64,000 nt of DNA from Lysobacter gummosus (lineage in GTDB: Bacteria; Pseudomonadota; Gammaproteobacteria; Xanthomonadales; Xanthomonadaceae): NCBI RefSeq assembly GCF_001442805.1, contig NZ_CP011131.1, positions 4,774,001 through 4,838,000 of the forward strand. The letters run 5' to 3'. Numbering within the stretch: the stretch's first letter is position 1; each line of letters opens with the position of its first letter. The translations under genes were made by a program, and so were the position numbers. The notes below the pieces were generated by a model. The model was not told the DNA's origin. It did no database searches and saw nothing but the letters and a program-made list of their open reading frames with translations. Shown here in pieces: positions 44,428 through 53,808 of the stretch.

Positions 44428-45107
44428 CAGAGCGGTTACCTCCAGGAATGGGCCGGGTTCGCGGGGCCGAACGGCGGCCGGACTGCCAGTCGCGGCGACG
44501 GCGGACGCGGCGCGGGGGAGCACCGGGATCGCCCGGCCGCTCGCCGGTTACGCGTGCCGGGGGAAGCGACGGCACGCGCTGCACACTGCCGTCACCGGTA
44601 TGAACGCAAACGGATGCGGAGCCGGCGTCCGCTACGTTTCCTTAACCCGGTGCGCGCCGACTTGCGTTAGCCGCGCGGCATGAACAGCGCGAAAGCGTGA
44701 ACCAGTCCTCGTTTGCGCGCATCGCGCGGCCGTGCGCGCGGCTGAACAAAACAAAACGTTTACGTACACAGCACTGCACGATGGTTTCCCGATGGCCGCG
44801 GTGGCTCGCGTCGTCGCCGAACGCTCGCCCGGCGTTCGCGCCGCGCGCGAGGCGATGCCGAAGCCACGCCGTGGCGGATGCGATGCTCGCATCGATCGAA
44901 CGCCTCGATCGCCTTCGCCGCATTCGCGCCGAACCGCTACGCGCACTCGCCTCGCCACCTCCCGAACCCACCGCCCTCGCCGCCACGCCCATGCCCGGCT
45001 TATATCGCCATGCCGCGCTGCGGATTGAAACCCGCCGCCGACTCGGCCTATGGTGCGATCACAGCGGCGCCGCGCGCCGCACGCCATCGAGCGAGGGGAA
45101 CCACCTT
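44428..45107. other. Divergent 680-bp region before the permease gene
   Basis: Frames on both strands are open for long distances, as is common at high GC, but show no family pattern. The motif GCTACGTTTCCTTAACC at 44631-44647 resembles the one at 38985-39001. Confidence 0.4.
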
Positions 45108-46457
45108 TTGAGCCAGCCGCCGAGCCAGCCGACGCCGTCGCGCGCGTCCGTTCCGTCCTCTCGTCCCGAAGCCTCGGCCGATCATCCCAATACCGTACGC
45201 GCCGTCAGCCGTTGGCAGATCGTCGGTCTGTCGATCAACGACGTCATCGGCAGCGGCATCTATCTGCTGCCGGCGACCGCCGCGCTGCTGCTCGGCCCGT
45301 CCAGCCTGTGGGCGGTGCTGCTGGCCGGCTTCGCGGTCGCGCTGCTGGTGCTGTGCTACGCCCAGGCCGCGAGTTATTTCGACCAACCCGGCGGCGGCTA
45401 TCTGTACGCACGCGAAGCCTTCGGCCCGTTCGCCGGTTTCGAAGTGGGCTGGATGCTGCTGGTCACGCGCATCTCCACCGCCGCCTCGCTGAGCAACGGC
45501 CTGGCCGAAGCGGTGGCGCTGTTCTGGCCGGCGGCCAAGGGTGGGCCGGCGCGGTTGTTCGTGGTCGCAGGTTCCCTGGGCCTGCTGGTGCTGATCAACG
45601 TTTGGGGCGTGCGCACCGCGGCGCGCGCGGGCGTGGCGCTGGCGATCGGCAAGCTGGTGCCGCTGGTGCTGTTCGTCGCCATCGGCGCGTTCTACTTCGA
45701 TCCCTCGCTGCTGCATTCCGACGCGCCGCTGAAAATGGAAAATCTCGGCGAGGCCGCGTTGCTGCTGCTGTTCGCCTACGCCGGGTTCGAGAATCTGCCG
45801 GCGGCGGCGGGCGAGTACCGCAATCCGCGCCGCGACGTGCCGTTCGCGTTGCTGACGATGATCACGCTGGTCACGATCATTTACTTCACCGTGCAACTCG
45901 TCGCGCTGGGGACGCTGCCTGATATCGCGACGTCGTCCAGTCCTTTGGCCGAAGCCGCCGCCCACTTCAGCGGCACCGGCCTGGCGCTGGTGTTGACCAT
46001 CGGCGCGGCGATCTCGATCCTGGGCACCAACAGCAACACGGTGATGATGGGGCCGCGTTATCTGCTGGCCTTGTCGCAGGACGGCTACGGCCCGCGCTGG
46101 CTCGGCGCGATCCATCCGCGCTTTCACACTCCGGCGCGGGCGGTGCTGTTCATCGGCGTGATCGCGCTGGTGCTGGCGCTGACCGGCTCGTTCCAGCAAC
46201 TGGCGCTGTTGTCGGTGGTCGCGCGCCTGTGCACCTACATCGGCACCGCGGTGTCGGTGCTGGTGCTGCAAAAGCGCCATCGCGATCGCGAAGGCGCCTT
46301 GCACCTGCCCGGCGGCCCGCTGATTCCGGTCGCCGCGATCGTGCTGTCGCTGGGCCTGCTCGCCAGCGCCAGCGCGAAGAATCTGATCGCCGGCGCGGTC
46401 GCGCTGCTGGTTGGCGCGGTGATCTACAAGCTGCGGCGCAAGCCGGACGCAGCCTGA
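45108..46457 (+). CDS. APC family amino acid permease
   Basis: The 449-residue inner-membrane protein has 12 predicted helices. The first helix carries the GLSINDVIGSGIYLLPA signature of the amino acid-polyamine-organocation family, and helix 6 has the FAYAGFENLPAAAGEYRNPRRDVP segment typical of amino acid exchangers. I choose the TTG at 45108 because GAGGGG lies nine bases upstream and the protein then has the usual short N-terminus; the open frame continues far upstream without pattern. Substrate unknown. Confidence 0.85.
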   Translation: MSQPPSQPTPSRASVPSSRPEASADHPNTVRAVSRWQIVGLSINDVIGSGIYLLPATAALLLGPSSLWAVLLAGFAVALLVLCYAQAASYFDQPGGGYLYAREAFGPFAGFEVGWMLLVTRISTAASLSNGLAEAVALFWPAAKGGPARLFVVAGSLGLLVLINVWGVRTAARAGVALAIGKLVPLVLFVAIGAFYFDPSLLHSDAPLKMENLGEAALLLLFAYAGFENLPAAAGEYRNPRRDVPFALLTMITLVTIIYFTVQLVALGTLPDIATSSSPLAEAAAHFSGTGLALVLTIGAAISILGTNSNTVMMGPRYLLALSQDGYGPRWLGAIHPRFHTPARAVLFIGVIALVLALTGSFQQLALLSVVARLCTYIGTAVSVLVLQKRHRDREGALHLPGGPLIPVAAIVLSLGLLASASAKNLIAGAVALLVGAVIYKLRRKPDAA

Positions 46458-46551
46458 GCGTGCTGTGATGCGGGCCGCGGCGGCGGCCCGCCCGGACGTT
46501 TGCCGGACAACACGATCGCGCGTTGATGCCACCTGCGCGGGCGCGGCTGGC

Positions 46552-46582
46552 TTGACCTCAACCAAGCTTGAGGTCGTAGTCT
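46552..46582 (+). promoter_or_regulatory. SoxR/MerR-type promoter of the flavin reductase gene
   Basis: The -35 TTGACC and -10 TAGTCT are 19 bp apart, the over-long spacer used by MerR-family activators. The spacer overlaps the operator ACCTCAACCAAGCTTGAGGT (46555-46574), which matches the SoxR box CCTCAAG-N4-CTTGAGG in style. The start codon follows 30 bases after the -10. Confidence 0.75.
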
Positions 46583-46611
46583 GCCGGCTTCCTCATCTGC
46601 GAGCGATCGCC

Positions 46612-47187
46612 ATGACTTCTCCCCTACGGCTCGCGCTGATTCTCGGCAGCGCGCGCGAAGGCCGCTTCTGCGACGTGGTCGCCGAATGGGCACAGCGGCG
46701 CGTTGTGCGCCACGGCGGTTTCGAGATCGACCGCATCGATCCGCTCGACTGGCCGCTGTCGGGCCGCATCAACCGCAGCGACGAAGCGCAATTGCAGCAA
46801 CTGCGCGAACGCCTGCACGCGGCCGATGGATTCCTGGTGATCACGCCCGAGTACAACCACGGCTATCCGGCCGCGCTCAAGGCCTTGATCGACGCGTGCT
46901 ACGAACCCTGGCGCGCCAAGCCGGTGGCGTTCGTCAGCTACGGCGCCAGTTCCGGCGGCCTGCGCGCGATCGAGCAATTGCGCCAGGTGTACGGCGAGCT
47001 GCATGCGGTGACCTTGCGCGACTGCGTCAACCTGGTCCATGCCTGGCGCCAGTTCGGCGTCGACGGGGAATTGCGCGAACCGCAGGCCGCGCATCAGGCC
47101 ATGACCACCACGCTCGCGCGCCTGAGCTGGTGGGCGTGGGCGCTGCGCGACGCGCGCACGGCGATGCCGTACGAAGCCGCGGCTTGA
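46612..47187 (+). CDS. NADPH-dependent FMN reductase family flavoprotein
   Basis: The 191-residue cytosolic protein has the flavodoxin-like fold of the NADPH-dependent FMN reductase family: LILGSAREGRFCDVVAEW (FMN phosphate loop), ITPEYNHGYPAALKALID (the conserved PEYN motif) and FVSYGASSGGLRAIEQLR. Such proteins reduce flavins, quinones or azo dyes. The SoxR-like promoter immediately upstream suggests induction by redox-active compounds. Confidence 0.87.
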   Translation: MTSPLRLALILGSAREGRFCDVVAEWAQRRVVRHGGFEIDRIDPLDWPLSGRINRSDEAQLQQLRERLHAADGFLVITPEYNHGYPAALKALIDACYEPWRAKPVAFVSYGASSGGLRAIEQLRQVYGELHAVTLRDCVNLVHAWRQFGVDGELREPQAAHQAMTTTLARLSWWAWALRDARTAMPYEAAA

Positions 47188-47188
47188 T

Positions 47189-47989
47189 TCAACGCAACGG
47201 CGGCGCGGCCGGCGGCGGCGGCGCGCCTTCGGGCAGCGCCATCAATTGCCGTTGCAGGTCGTAGAGGATCTCCGCATCGCCCCGCTGCCATTCGCGCATT
47301 TCGTTGCCGCGAAAGTGACGATGGAACGCGGCCAGCGCCGCGCCGGGTTCGCGCAGGTCGTAACCGACCAGACGCAACGCCGCCCAGGCGTCGAATCCCG
47401 GCGGCGGCGCCGGCCGGTCGTCGCGCGGCCACAGGCCGAAGCCGGCCTGCGCCAGACGCGCCCACGGGAACAACACGCTAGGATCGGTCTTGCGCGTGGG
47501 CGCGATGTCGCCGTGGGCGACGATCATGTAACGCGGAATGCCCAGCCGCGTGGTGATGTCGCCGAGCAGTTTCAGCAGGCTTTGAATCTGCGGCTCGGCG
47601 AACGGCTCGCTGCCGTCGTTGTCGATCTCGATGCCGATGGAGGTCGAATTCAGATCCCAGATATCGCCCCAGCGGCCGGCGCCGGCATGCCAGGCGCGCT
47701 GGTCTTCGGCGACCAGTTGATAGATGCGGCCGTCCTCGCCGATCAGATAGTGCGCGCTGACCTGCCCTTGCGAGTTGCGCGTGCGCAGGGTCAGCAGCGA
47801 GCGCTCGACGCTGTCCTGCTGGGTGTGGTGCAGCACGATCAACTGCGCGCGGCGTTCGTTGTAGTTCGGCGAGGGATGCCACTGCGCCAGCGGATTGTGC
47901 GGCGGCGCGCTGGCGCAACCGGCCGCGGCGAGCACGCTGACGGCCAGCGCGAAGGCCAGCGGATGCCAGGAACGGAACGGGAAAGTCAT
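47189..47989 (-). CDS. AmpD/AmiD-like N-acetylmuramoyl-L-alanine amidase, lipoprotein
   Basis: The 266-residue precursor has a lipobox (Ala-Ala-Gly-Cys, residue about 25). The amidase_2 domain (about 45-190) has VLHHTQQDS with a zinc-binding His, HAGAGRWGD, SIGIEIDN and HGDIAPTRKTDPS. The C-terminal part (about 215-262) may be a peptidoglycan-binding segment. It removes the stem peptide from muropeptides at the outer membrane. The start at 47989 gives a standard lipoprotein signal. Confidence 0.87.
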   Translation of the reverse strand: MTFPFRSWHPLAFALAVSVLAAAGCASAPPHNPLAQWHPSPNYNERRAQLIVLHHTQQDSVERSLLTLRTRNSQGQVSAHYLIGEDGRIYQLVAEDQRAWHAGAGRWGDIWDLNSTSIGIEIDNDGSEPFAEPQIQSLLKLLGDITTRLGIPRYMIVAHGDIAPTRKTDPSVLFPWARLAQAGFGLWPRDDRPAPPPGFDAWAALRLVGYDLREPGAALAAFHRHFRGNEMREWQRGDAEILYDLQRQLMALPEGAPPPPAAPPLR

Positions 47990-48284
47990 GCGACTGCGCT
48001 CGTGCTGCGATCGAGCGATCAGTGTAGAGGATGCCGCGGCGGCTGAATGCGGCACGCGCCGGCGCAGGCCGCGAACATCCGCCCTCGCCGGCGTGTACGC
48101 GCCGCATCGTTACAACTGTCACCCGGCGCGGCTTTGGTGACGCGCTGGACAGTTCGGCCTGCCCGGCGGACCTACAGTGCCGCCGACGCGGGCCCCTGCC
48201 CGCGCGCCGGCGACCGCGCCCAGCCGATCGCATCTCGTCGATCGCGCGGCCTCCGGACATGTCGCCACGACAGGAGGATCGCGC

Positions 48285-48476
48285 ATGAAACGCAAGTCTT
48301 ACGGCTATCTGGCCGCGTTCGCGTTGGCCGCTTTCGGATTCGGATTCGGCGTGCAGGCCGCGGGTTCGGCCCCGCCGGACAAGGCGCTGTGCAGCATCAA
48401 GATCTGCCAGGACCGCTGCGGCGGCATGCCGGGCTGGAGCCCGGGCAACGGCGAGCCTTGCCGTTGCTGCGATTGA
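48285..48476 (+). CDS. Small secreted cysteine-rich peptide
   Basis: The 63-residue precursor has a signal peptide (about 1-26, ending Val-Gln-Ala). The mature peptide of about 37 residues has six Cys (LCSIKICQDRCGG ... EPCRCCD), enough for three disulfides. AGGAGG precedes the ATG. The pattern resembles small exported Cys-rich proteins, some toxic or metal-binding; no family is recognised. Confidence 0.72.
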   Translation: MKRKSYGYLAAFALAAFGFGFGVQAAGSAPPDKALCSIKICQDRCGGMPGWSPGNGEPCRCCD

Positions 48477-48575
48477 TCGCGGTTAGCGGCCGGCGGCGTT
48501 GAAGCCGGCCATTGGAAATCAATCACGCCGACATCCGGCGCCGCGCGGGCCCGACCCGCGCGGCGCCGCTTGGCG

Positions 48576-49043
48576 TCAGTTGCGAACGCCGGGCGTATCG
48601 AGTTTGGGATCGACGCGGTTCTTCTGCTCGTCGCGACGCTGCGACGCGCTCTTGCACACGCGCTCGACGCGGTTGCTGCCGATCGCGCGCACGCGTTCGC
48701 AGGTGACCCGGTCTTCGACCTTGTCCGCGCCGGCCGACTGAATCCAGCTCAGGTCCTGATGGGCCTGTTCGCGATCGCCGGCGCTGAGGTCTTCGTAGCG
48801 GTGGCCGTCGAGCAGCTTGCTCAGACGATCCTGACGCGAACGCAGTTCCTGGCGCGTGGCCGCATTCAATTTGCCGTAATTGCCGCGGCCGGCGTCGATG
48901 TCGCCGCGGATCTGCTTCTGCTGCTCCAGCACCGCCGTCGCGTCGAACGGCGCGGGCGTGTCGGAAGCGGTCGCCGCGGCGCAGGCCGTGGCGAGGATCA
49001 GGCTCAGTAACGTCTTGCTCAACGAAAACTCGATTTTGCGCAT
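48576..49043 (-). CDS. Exported helical protein of unknown function
   Basis: The 155-residue precursor has a signal peptide (about 1-26, Ala-Thr-Ala). The mature part is charged and helical (QELRSRQDRLSKLLDG), with two Cys (VTCERV and ERVCKS) that could form one disulfide, and a QRRDEQKNR stretch. Similar proteins occur in other Xanthomonadaceae without a known role. Confidence 0.72.
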   Translation of the reverse strand: MRKIEFSLSKTLLSLILATACAAATASDTPAPFDATAVLEQQKQIRGDIDAGRGNYGKLNAATRQELRSRQDRLSKLLDGHRYEDLSAGDREQAHQDLSWIQSAGADKVEDRVTCERVRAIGSNRVERVCKSASQRRDEQKNRVDPKLDTPGVRN

Positions 49044-49677
49044 GGTTCCTTATGCCTCGTCGGTGCGGCCGCGAACGCCGCAGGTACGGACCGAACGGGT
49101 CCGCTCGCCTTCCATAGGTGCCGGGTGTGTAACCGGGCCGGCTTCGCGGACGATCCCCATCGTGGCCGGCGTCCCGATCCTAATCGAGACGCCGGCCACA
49201 CTCCATGGACTTTCGACCTATGCGGGCGGGTACGACCTTGCCGACTTGGGCGACAAGGCACTCACGCGCGAGGCGGGCGGCGCGCCATGCCGGTGCGCCG
49301 CCCGCTTCAACGCGGCGGGATCAGGGTTTGATCCAGTTATTCGACACCGCCAGCATCGACAACAGCTTGACGCTGTCGCCGTAGTAATCGCCGGGCGCGC
49401 CGGTGGCCATGCAGGTCCACAGTTTGAATATCACTTCGGCCATGCATCAACCGGTGCCTTTACTTCAAAACATTTTTCGCGCGTTTCATGCGGAAAAAAC
49501 ATCCCCGACAAATCACTCGCAAGCGAAACTTTGAGTTGCCGTTGTCTTTTTTGAATTTTTGCTCTCTCATGAACTCCGTCGTTGACGCCCAAGTCACTTC
49601 GTAATTCATCGTTCCTCGCACGCGAGCCGAAACCATGCCTAGAGCCGACTGATGGCTCCTGCATCCCGGAGAACTCC
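49044..49677. other. Region containing the left flank of the effector island
   Basis: It holds the duplicated GH8 3'-end (49205-49426) and, from 49427, an AT-rich segment (CAAAACATTTTTCGCG, TTTTTTGAATTTTTGC) that marks the start of foreign-looking DNA. No intact gene is seen. Confidence 0.6.
49205..49426. repeat. Direct repeat copy A: partial duplicate of the GH8 gene 3' end and downstream sequence
   Basis: Bases 49285-49426 match 54769-54910 at 140 of 142 positions; 49205-49284 match 54690-54768 more loosely. The copy includes the last codons of a GH8 glycanase gene on the minus strand (about 49327-49426) but no start or body. The matching copy is the true gene end. Confidence 0.9.
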
Positions 49678-50106
49678 ATGTCGCTGCCCAACATCCGCTA
49701 TTACCTGCTCGCCACCCTCGCGGCTGCGTTTGCGTTCGCTCCAACCGTTCTCGCCGAAACGAAGGCGACCACGACTGCGGCCAAGGCCGATCTGCCCGTC
49801 GCTCCTGCCGCTAAAGCGCCCATTCCCCCTATCACCGAGGAAGCGGCAAAACGCGCAATACTCGACCAACTCACCGATCGCGGCTCAGCCATGTTTCGCA
49901 ATATCGAAATGAGCCCTCGATTGACCAGGGAAGGCCATCCCTATGCCGTTTGCGGCGAAATCAACATGAAGAATCGAGACGGCGCATATGTTGGCTACAC
50001 GAAGTTTTACGTTCCCGAGAGTCTGAAACCCCTGATAGTAAACACGGGCGACCCGGGCATCGGCGCTTTCAAAGAAGCACTGTGGCAGACAGTGTGCGCC
50101 CGCTAG
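49678..50106 (+). CDS. Exported protein in the effector island, possible immunity protein
   Basis: The 142-residue precursor has a signal peptide (about 1-26, ending Val-Leu-Ala), an Ala/Lys/Pro linker and a compact domain with two Cys (AVCGEINMKNRDGAYVGYTKFYV and a C-terminal TVCAR), probably disulfide-linked in the periplasm. GGAGAA precedes the ATG. It lies first in the island upstream of the ankyrin lipoprotein and effector. A periplasmic immunity role is inferred from context. Confidence 0.65.
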   Translation: MSLPNIRYYLLATLAAAFAFAPTVLAETKATTTAAKADLPVAPAAKAPIPPITEEAAKRAILDQLTDRGSAMFRNIEMSPRLTREGHPYAVCGEINMKNRDGAYVGYTKFYVPESLKPLIVNTGDPGIGAFKEALWQTVCAR

Positions 50107-50439
50107 GAAAGTAAAAAAATAGTCACGGTCGTTGCATGCCTACTGGGAACATCACACACGGATTTGCAGCAATAGCGCCGGCGCTGCTAACCGACACCGA
50201 GACCGTTGCGGCCTTCGACATGGCGCCCGCCGTCGGGCGACGGGGGAGCAAAAACAGGTACGGGTGTTCTGCGCCTCATCAGCGGGCAGGAAGCACAGCA
50301 TCAGAGCACGCCATCGGCACACATTCTCCGATTCACACGGGCGCCGTCGATAAAAACCGATAGCCATACGAAACATTCGCGCCCAGCCTGCTTAGAATCG
50401 CCCAAGCCGAACACCGCGTTCCGCATCAGGAGACCGACC
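50107..50439. other. Intergenic region inside the island, nothing firm
   Basis: Short frames are present, but none has a ribosome site with a recognisable product. Composition is less GC-rich than the chromosome around it. Confidence 0.4.
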
Positions 50440-51345
50440 TTGCGCTGGACAGCCCTTGCACGTTTTGCCACTTGCGCCTCGCACGCACTGCTCGTACTGC
50501 TGTTGTTGTCGAGCGCAGGCTGTCTCGAGGCGCCGCCATCCAACCGGGCGCTGGCGATCGATGCGGCATCCTGGTTCCCGGACAACCCCAAAGCCCAGCA
50601 ATTGATCCTGGCCGCCGACGCCGGCCGGGTCGATGAAGTGCGGCGGCTGATGAAAGACGAAGGGGTCAACCCGGACAAGATTTTCAGCCAGGAAGCGAAG
50701 TACCCGCTGATTGCGTTTTTGGTTATGTACAAGTACCCGAAAGCGCTGCAGGTGTTGCTGGAGAATGGCGCCGATCCGAATGCACGGTTTCCGACACCAA
50801 GGGTGACCAAGTACAAGGACGGCAGCGTTGACACCTCCTATCCGAACAACGCCATGGTGTGGGCGGCCAAGGCCGACGATACCGTTTACCTCAAGCTGCT
50901 GCTCGATCATGGCGGCGATCCGAGCACTCGGAACTCCAACGACGAAACGCTGTTGCTGCAAGCTTTCCTTTGGGGGCAGCAGTGGCAGAACGTGAAACTT
51001 CTCGTCGAGCGCGGCGCCGATGTCAACGCACGTAGCCAGGGCTCGACCATCCTGAGCGATTACACAGGGCGTGGAGGTTTTCAGCAGGCGCTCTGGCTGC
51101 TTGAGCATGGCGCGGACCCAACCATGGAAGGGACTCGTCCTCCTGGCGTTCCGGCGGGGCAGTCCTTCGTTATTTCTGAAATTTTCTGGTATCCGAGCAA
51201 ACCTGACTTTGTCGAGTGGCAGCGTAAGTGCCAGCAATGGCTGCTCGCGCATGGATATAAGCGTCCACCGATGCCCCCACATATCAAGCGTATGCGCCAA
51301 TCTTTTGGTTACCCAACAGAAGAAAAAGACATTCCGTTGCTGTAA
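50440..51345 (+). CDS. Ankyrin-repeat lipoprotein, probable immunity protein to the adjacent effector
   Basis: The 301-residue precursor starts at the TTG at 50440, preceded by CAGGAG. It has a hydrophobic signal and the lipobox Ser-Ala-Gly-Cys near residue 28. The mature part has about four ankyrin-like repeats (LQVLLENGADPNARF, LKLLLDHGGDPSTRN, VKLLVERGADVNARS, LWLLEHGADPT). Ankyrin lipoproteins next to lipase effectors serve as periplasmic immunity proteins in type VI systems; the same role with this T4SS lipase effector is inference. The stop is 30 bp before the effector start. Confidence 0.78.
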   Translation: MRWTALARFATCASHALLVLLLLSSAGCLEAPPSNRALAIDAASWFPDNPKAQQLILAADAGRVDEVRRLMKDEGVNPDKIFSQEAKYPLIAFLVMYKYPKALQVLLENGADPNARFPTPRVTKYKDGSVDTSYPNNAMVWAAKADDTVYLKLLLDHGGDPSTRNSNDETLLLQAFLWGQQWQNVKLLVERGADVNARSQGSTILSDYTGRGGFQQALWLLEHGADPTMEGTRPPGVPAGQSFVISEIFWYPSKPDFVEWQRKCQQWLLAHGYKRPPMPPHIKRMRQSFGYPTEEKDIPLL

Positions 51346-51375
51346 GTCGCCAAACCGAAACGACAAGGAGTCGCC

Positions 51376-53798
51376 ATGTTTCCCACCGCCGATGAACTCA
51401 AGGCCCGCCAAGACTTGCTGCGCCGCCTGCACGATAGCGGCAATCCGGCCGCCATCGCCCGTGCCGACGAGCTGCAACGCACCTATCACGACGACAACAT
51501 GGCGGTGTTATCCAAGGACACTTATTGGTCCGCGATGGGTGAGCATGCGACGGAAGAAGGCAAGAAATCGCCTCCAGGTTGGATTCGCGCAAGCGAAAAT
51601 CTCGACAAATTGCGAGAAACCGCTCCTAAGCTTGCACACCTGACCGACAAACAGTTGCTCGACTATCTCAAGCCCGATGATTCCGGCTTCCGCGCCGAAA
51701 TCTACTTCCCCATCCCGGAAGTCCTGGCCCCGGCTACAAACCGGTCATCGTCCCCAAGGGATCGGCCGGCGAAGTCGTCGGGCCGGACGGCGAACTCCAC
51801 GCCACCGGCGCCGAAGACTTCGTCGCCAACAACTTTCCACAGTCCATCGGCATGAAGACCGATTATTACGACCGTACGATGCGACTGGCGGTGGACATGG
51901 AACGCTTCGGCCTCGACGCCGAATACGCCGGCCACTCCCTCGGCGGCGGCATGGCCTCGGCCATGTCGGCGGTCACCGGCCGGCCCACCACTACCTTCAA
52001 TGCCGCGGGCCTGCACCCCGAAACGGCGGCCCGATTCGCCCGCGAAACCCCCGGCGTGCAGATCCACGACACCAACCACACCGTCACCTCCTACCAGATC
52101 CACGGCGAACTGCTCAACGAAGGCATCCAGCACAACATCGACCGCCTCGATGCGCTGCATCGCAGGCAACTGGGCGGCGTGCTCGGGGAAACCTGCGACC
52201 TGCTGCACAGAGTTCCGGAAGGCCAGCAACTGCTGAGCTCCAAACTCAACGTCATGATGCCCGAGCACGCCCGTCCGGCCGTGCGCGAATTCGTCAAGCA
52301 ACTCGCCGAAGGCGACACCAACCAGATGCTGCGCGACTTGCCGCTCGCCGCCGGCAAGGTCGTACCGCTGGACGATGTAAAAGCCTGGGACGGCGCGGGC
52401 CGCCTGATAGATCGCGAGCAGCGATTGACGCTGACCGAAATCTCCAACTTCGCCAAGCCAGTGCTGGAAACCGCGCACATGACGCTGCAGGGAGCGCACC
52501 TAGGCCACTCGGTGGGCCAGGTCGCGGCGGCGTCCGGACGGATCACGGCCCAGGGCATGGACGACGCTGGCGACGCGGTGCGCGGCGCGACGGCGAAGGC
52601 GGCCGATTTCGCCGACGTGGTTTCCGGCGTTTCGCATGCGACGGTGCAGGCCGGGGTGCGCGTGGGCGGCGAGTCCGCGGCGCAAGCGCGGCTGGCCGTG
52701 GGCCACGCGGAGGCGGCGGTCGATACGGTGCAGGGCGAGATGCAGTTGCGTGGCGCGCAAGCCAGCGCGGGCGTGTTGCGCGGCCTCAGCCGCCTGGATG
52801 TTTTGCCCGATGGCGTGCAGCGTTGGGCGCACGACCAGGCCGACGACATCGAGCGCGGCGGGGTCGAAGCGCATGCGCGCAATCGCGGCGAGGCCGCGCA
52901 GGCACGCGCCGATGCGACGGCCGATGCGGTCTCGATCCGTGCGACGGCCTCGACGCGGGTGGTCGAACTCGAGCGCGTGCAGGCCGTGGTCGAGCACACG
53001 CGGCACGCAGTGATCGCAGGCTCAGGCATCGCGTCGGACCGGGCCTTGGACAGCGGCGGCCGCGCCCTGGATGCCGTATCCGCGCGCATGCCCGCCGCCG
53101 GAGCCGGTGCCGGCGCGGCCATCGGCGCCACGGCCGGGCTCGCGGCCAATTCCAATGTATTCGATCTCACGCAGACGGCGCGCTTCGCGCGCGGCGTGAC
53201 GACGCAGGCCGGCGAGGGCATCGAACGCCATCTGATGACCGAGGCGGTATTGCCGAGCATGGCGTCGCGAGTGCAGGCGCAGGAACGCGCGGCGCGCGCG
53301 CAGCTCCCGCAACCGGTCGCGCCGGAGCAGGCGCCGGCGGCCGGCAAGCCGGCGCCGCCCGGTCCGGACCACTCCGGGCACCGCGACCATTCGATGCTGC
53401 TGCAGATTCGCGACGGCATGCGCAAGCTCGATGCGCAACTGGGCAAGCCCTACGACGAAGGCAGCGAGCGGATCAGCCGCGCGTTGCTGGCCGAGTCCAA
53501 AGATCCTCTAGGCCGGCATCCGGGCACGGATGTCTCGAGGGCGGCCAATGCGCTGAACCGGGTGGACCATGTCGTGCCGGCGCCGAACGGCAATATTTTC
53601 GCGGTTGAGGGCAAGCTCGACGATCCTGCCCACAAGCGCGCGTCCGTGTCGTCGCAACAGGCGCTCAACACGCCGGTCGAACAATCCGACCAGAAGCTCG
53701 CGGCCGCCAATCAGGCGCTCGACCAAGAACTGGAGCGCCAGCGCACGCAGCAGCAAACGCAAACCCAGGGCCCCGACGAGCCGGGCAAGAAGCGCTGA
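51376..53798 (+). pseudogene. XVIPCD-containing T4SS lipase effector, split by a one-base frameshift
   Basis: An N-terminal frame starts at 51376 (AAGGAGT upstream) and reads to about 51725 (ADELQRTYHDD ... FPIPEVL). The protein pattern then continues in another frame (GPGYKPVIVPKG ...) through to 53798. One missing G in GTCCTGGCCCCGG (about 51724-51728) explains the shift. The joined protein, about 807 residues, has a class 3 lipase motif GHSLGGG, a long Ala-rich helical middle (about 350-600) and a C-terminal XVIPCD (RVDHVVP, IFAVEGKLDDPAHKRA, TPVEQS, Gln-rich end). That tail targets effectors to the Xanthomonadales bacteria-killing T4SS. Downstream of the shift an ATG at 51852 could still give a 648-residue product lacking the N-terminus. 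Confidence 0.82.
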
Positions 53799-53808
53799 GC
53801 CTGGCTGC

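Noticed and set aside
44632..45107. N-terminal extension of the APC permease back to 44697
   Set aside because: The upstream frame has no membrane or family pattern, and the TTG at 45108 has a good ribosome site and gives a standard N-terminus.
49327..49426. GH8 coding sequence at the left repeat
   Set aside because: Only the last codons are present; it is a duplicated fragment, listed as a repeat, not a gene.
50136..50363. 75-residue plus-strand frame inside the island
   Set aside because: No Shine-Dalgarno, no recognisable domain, and it lies where the downstream lipoprotein promoter should be.
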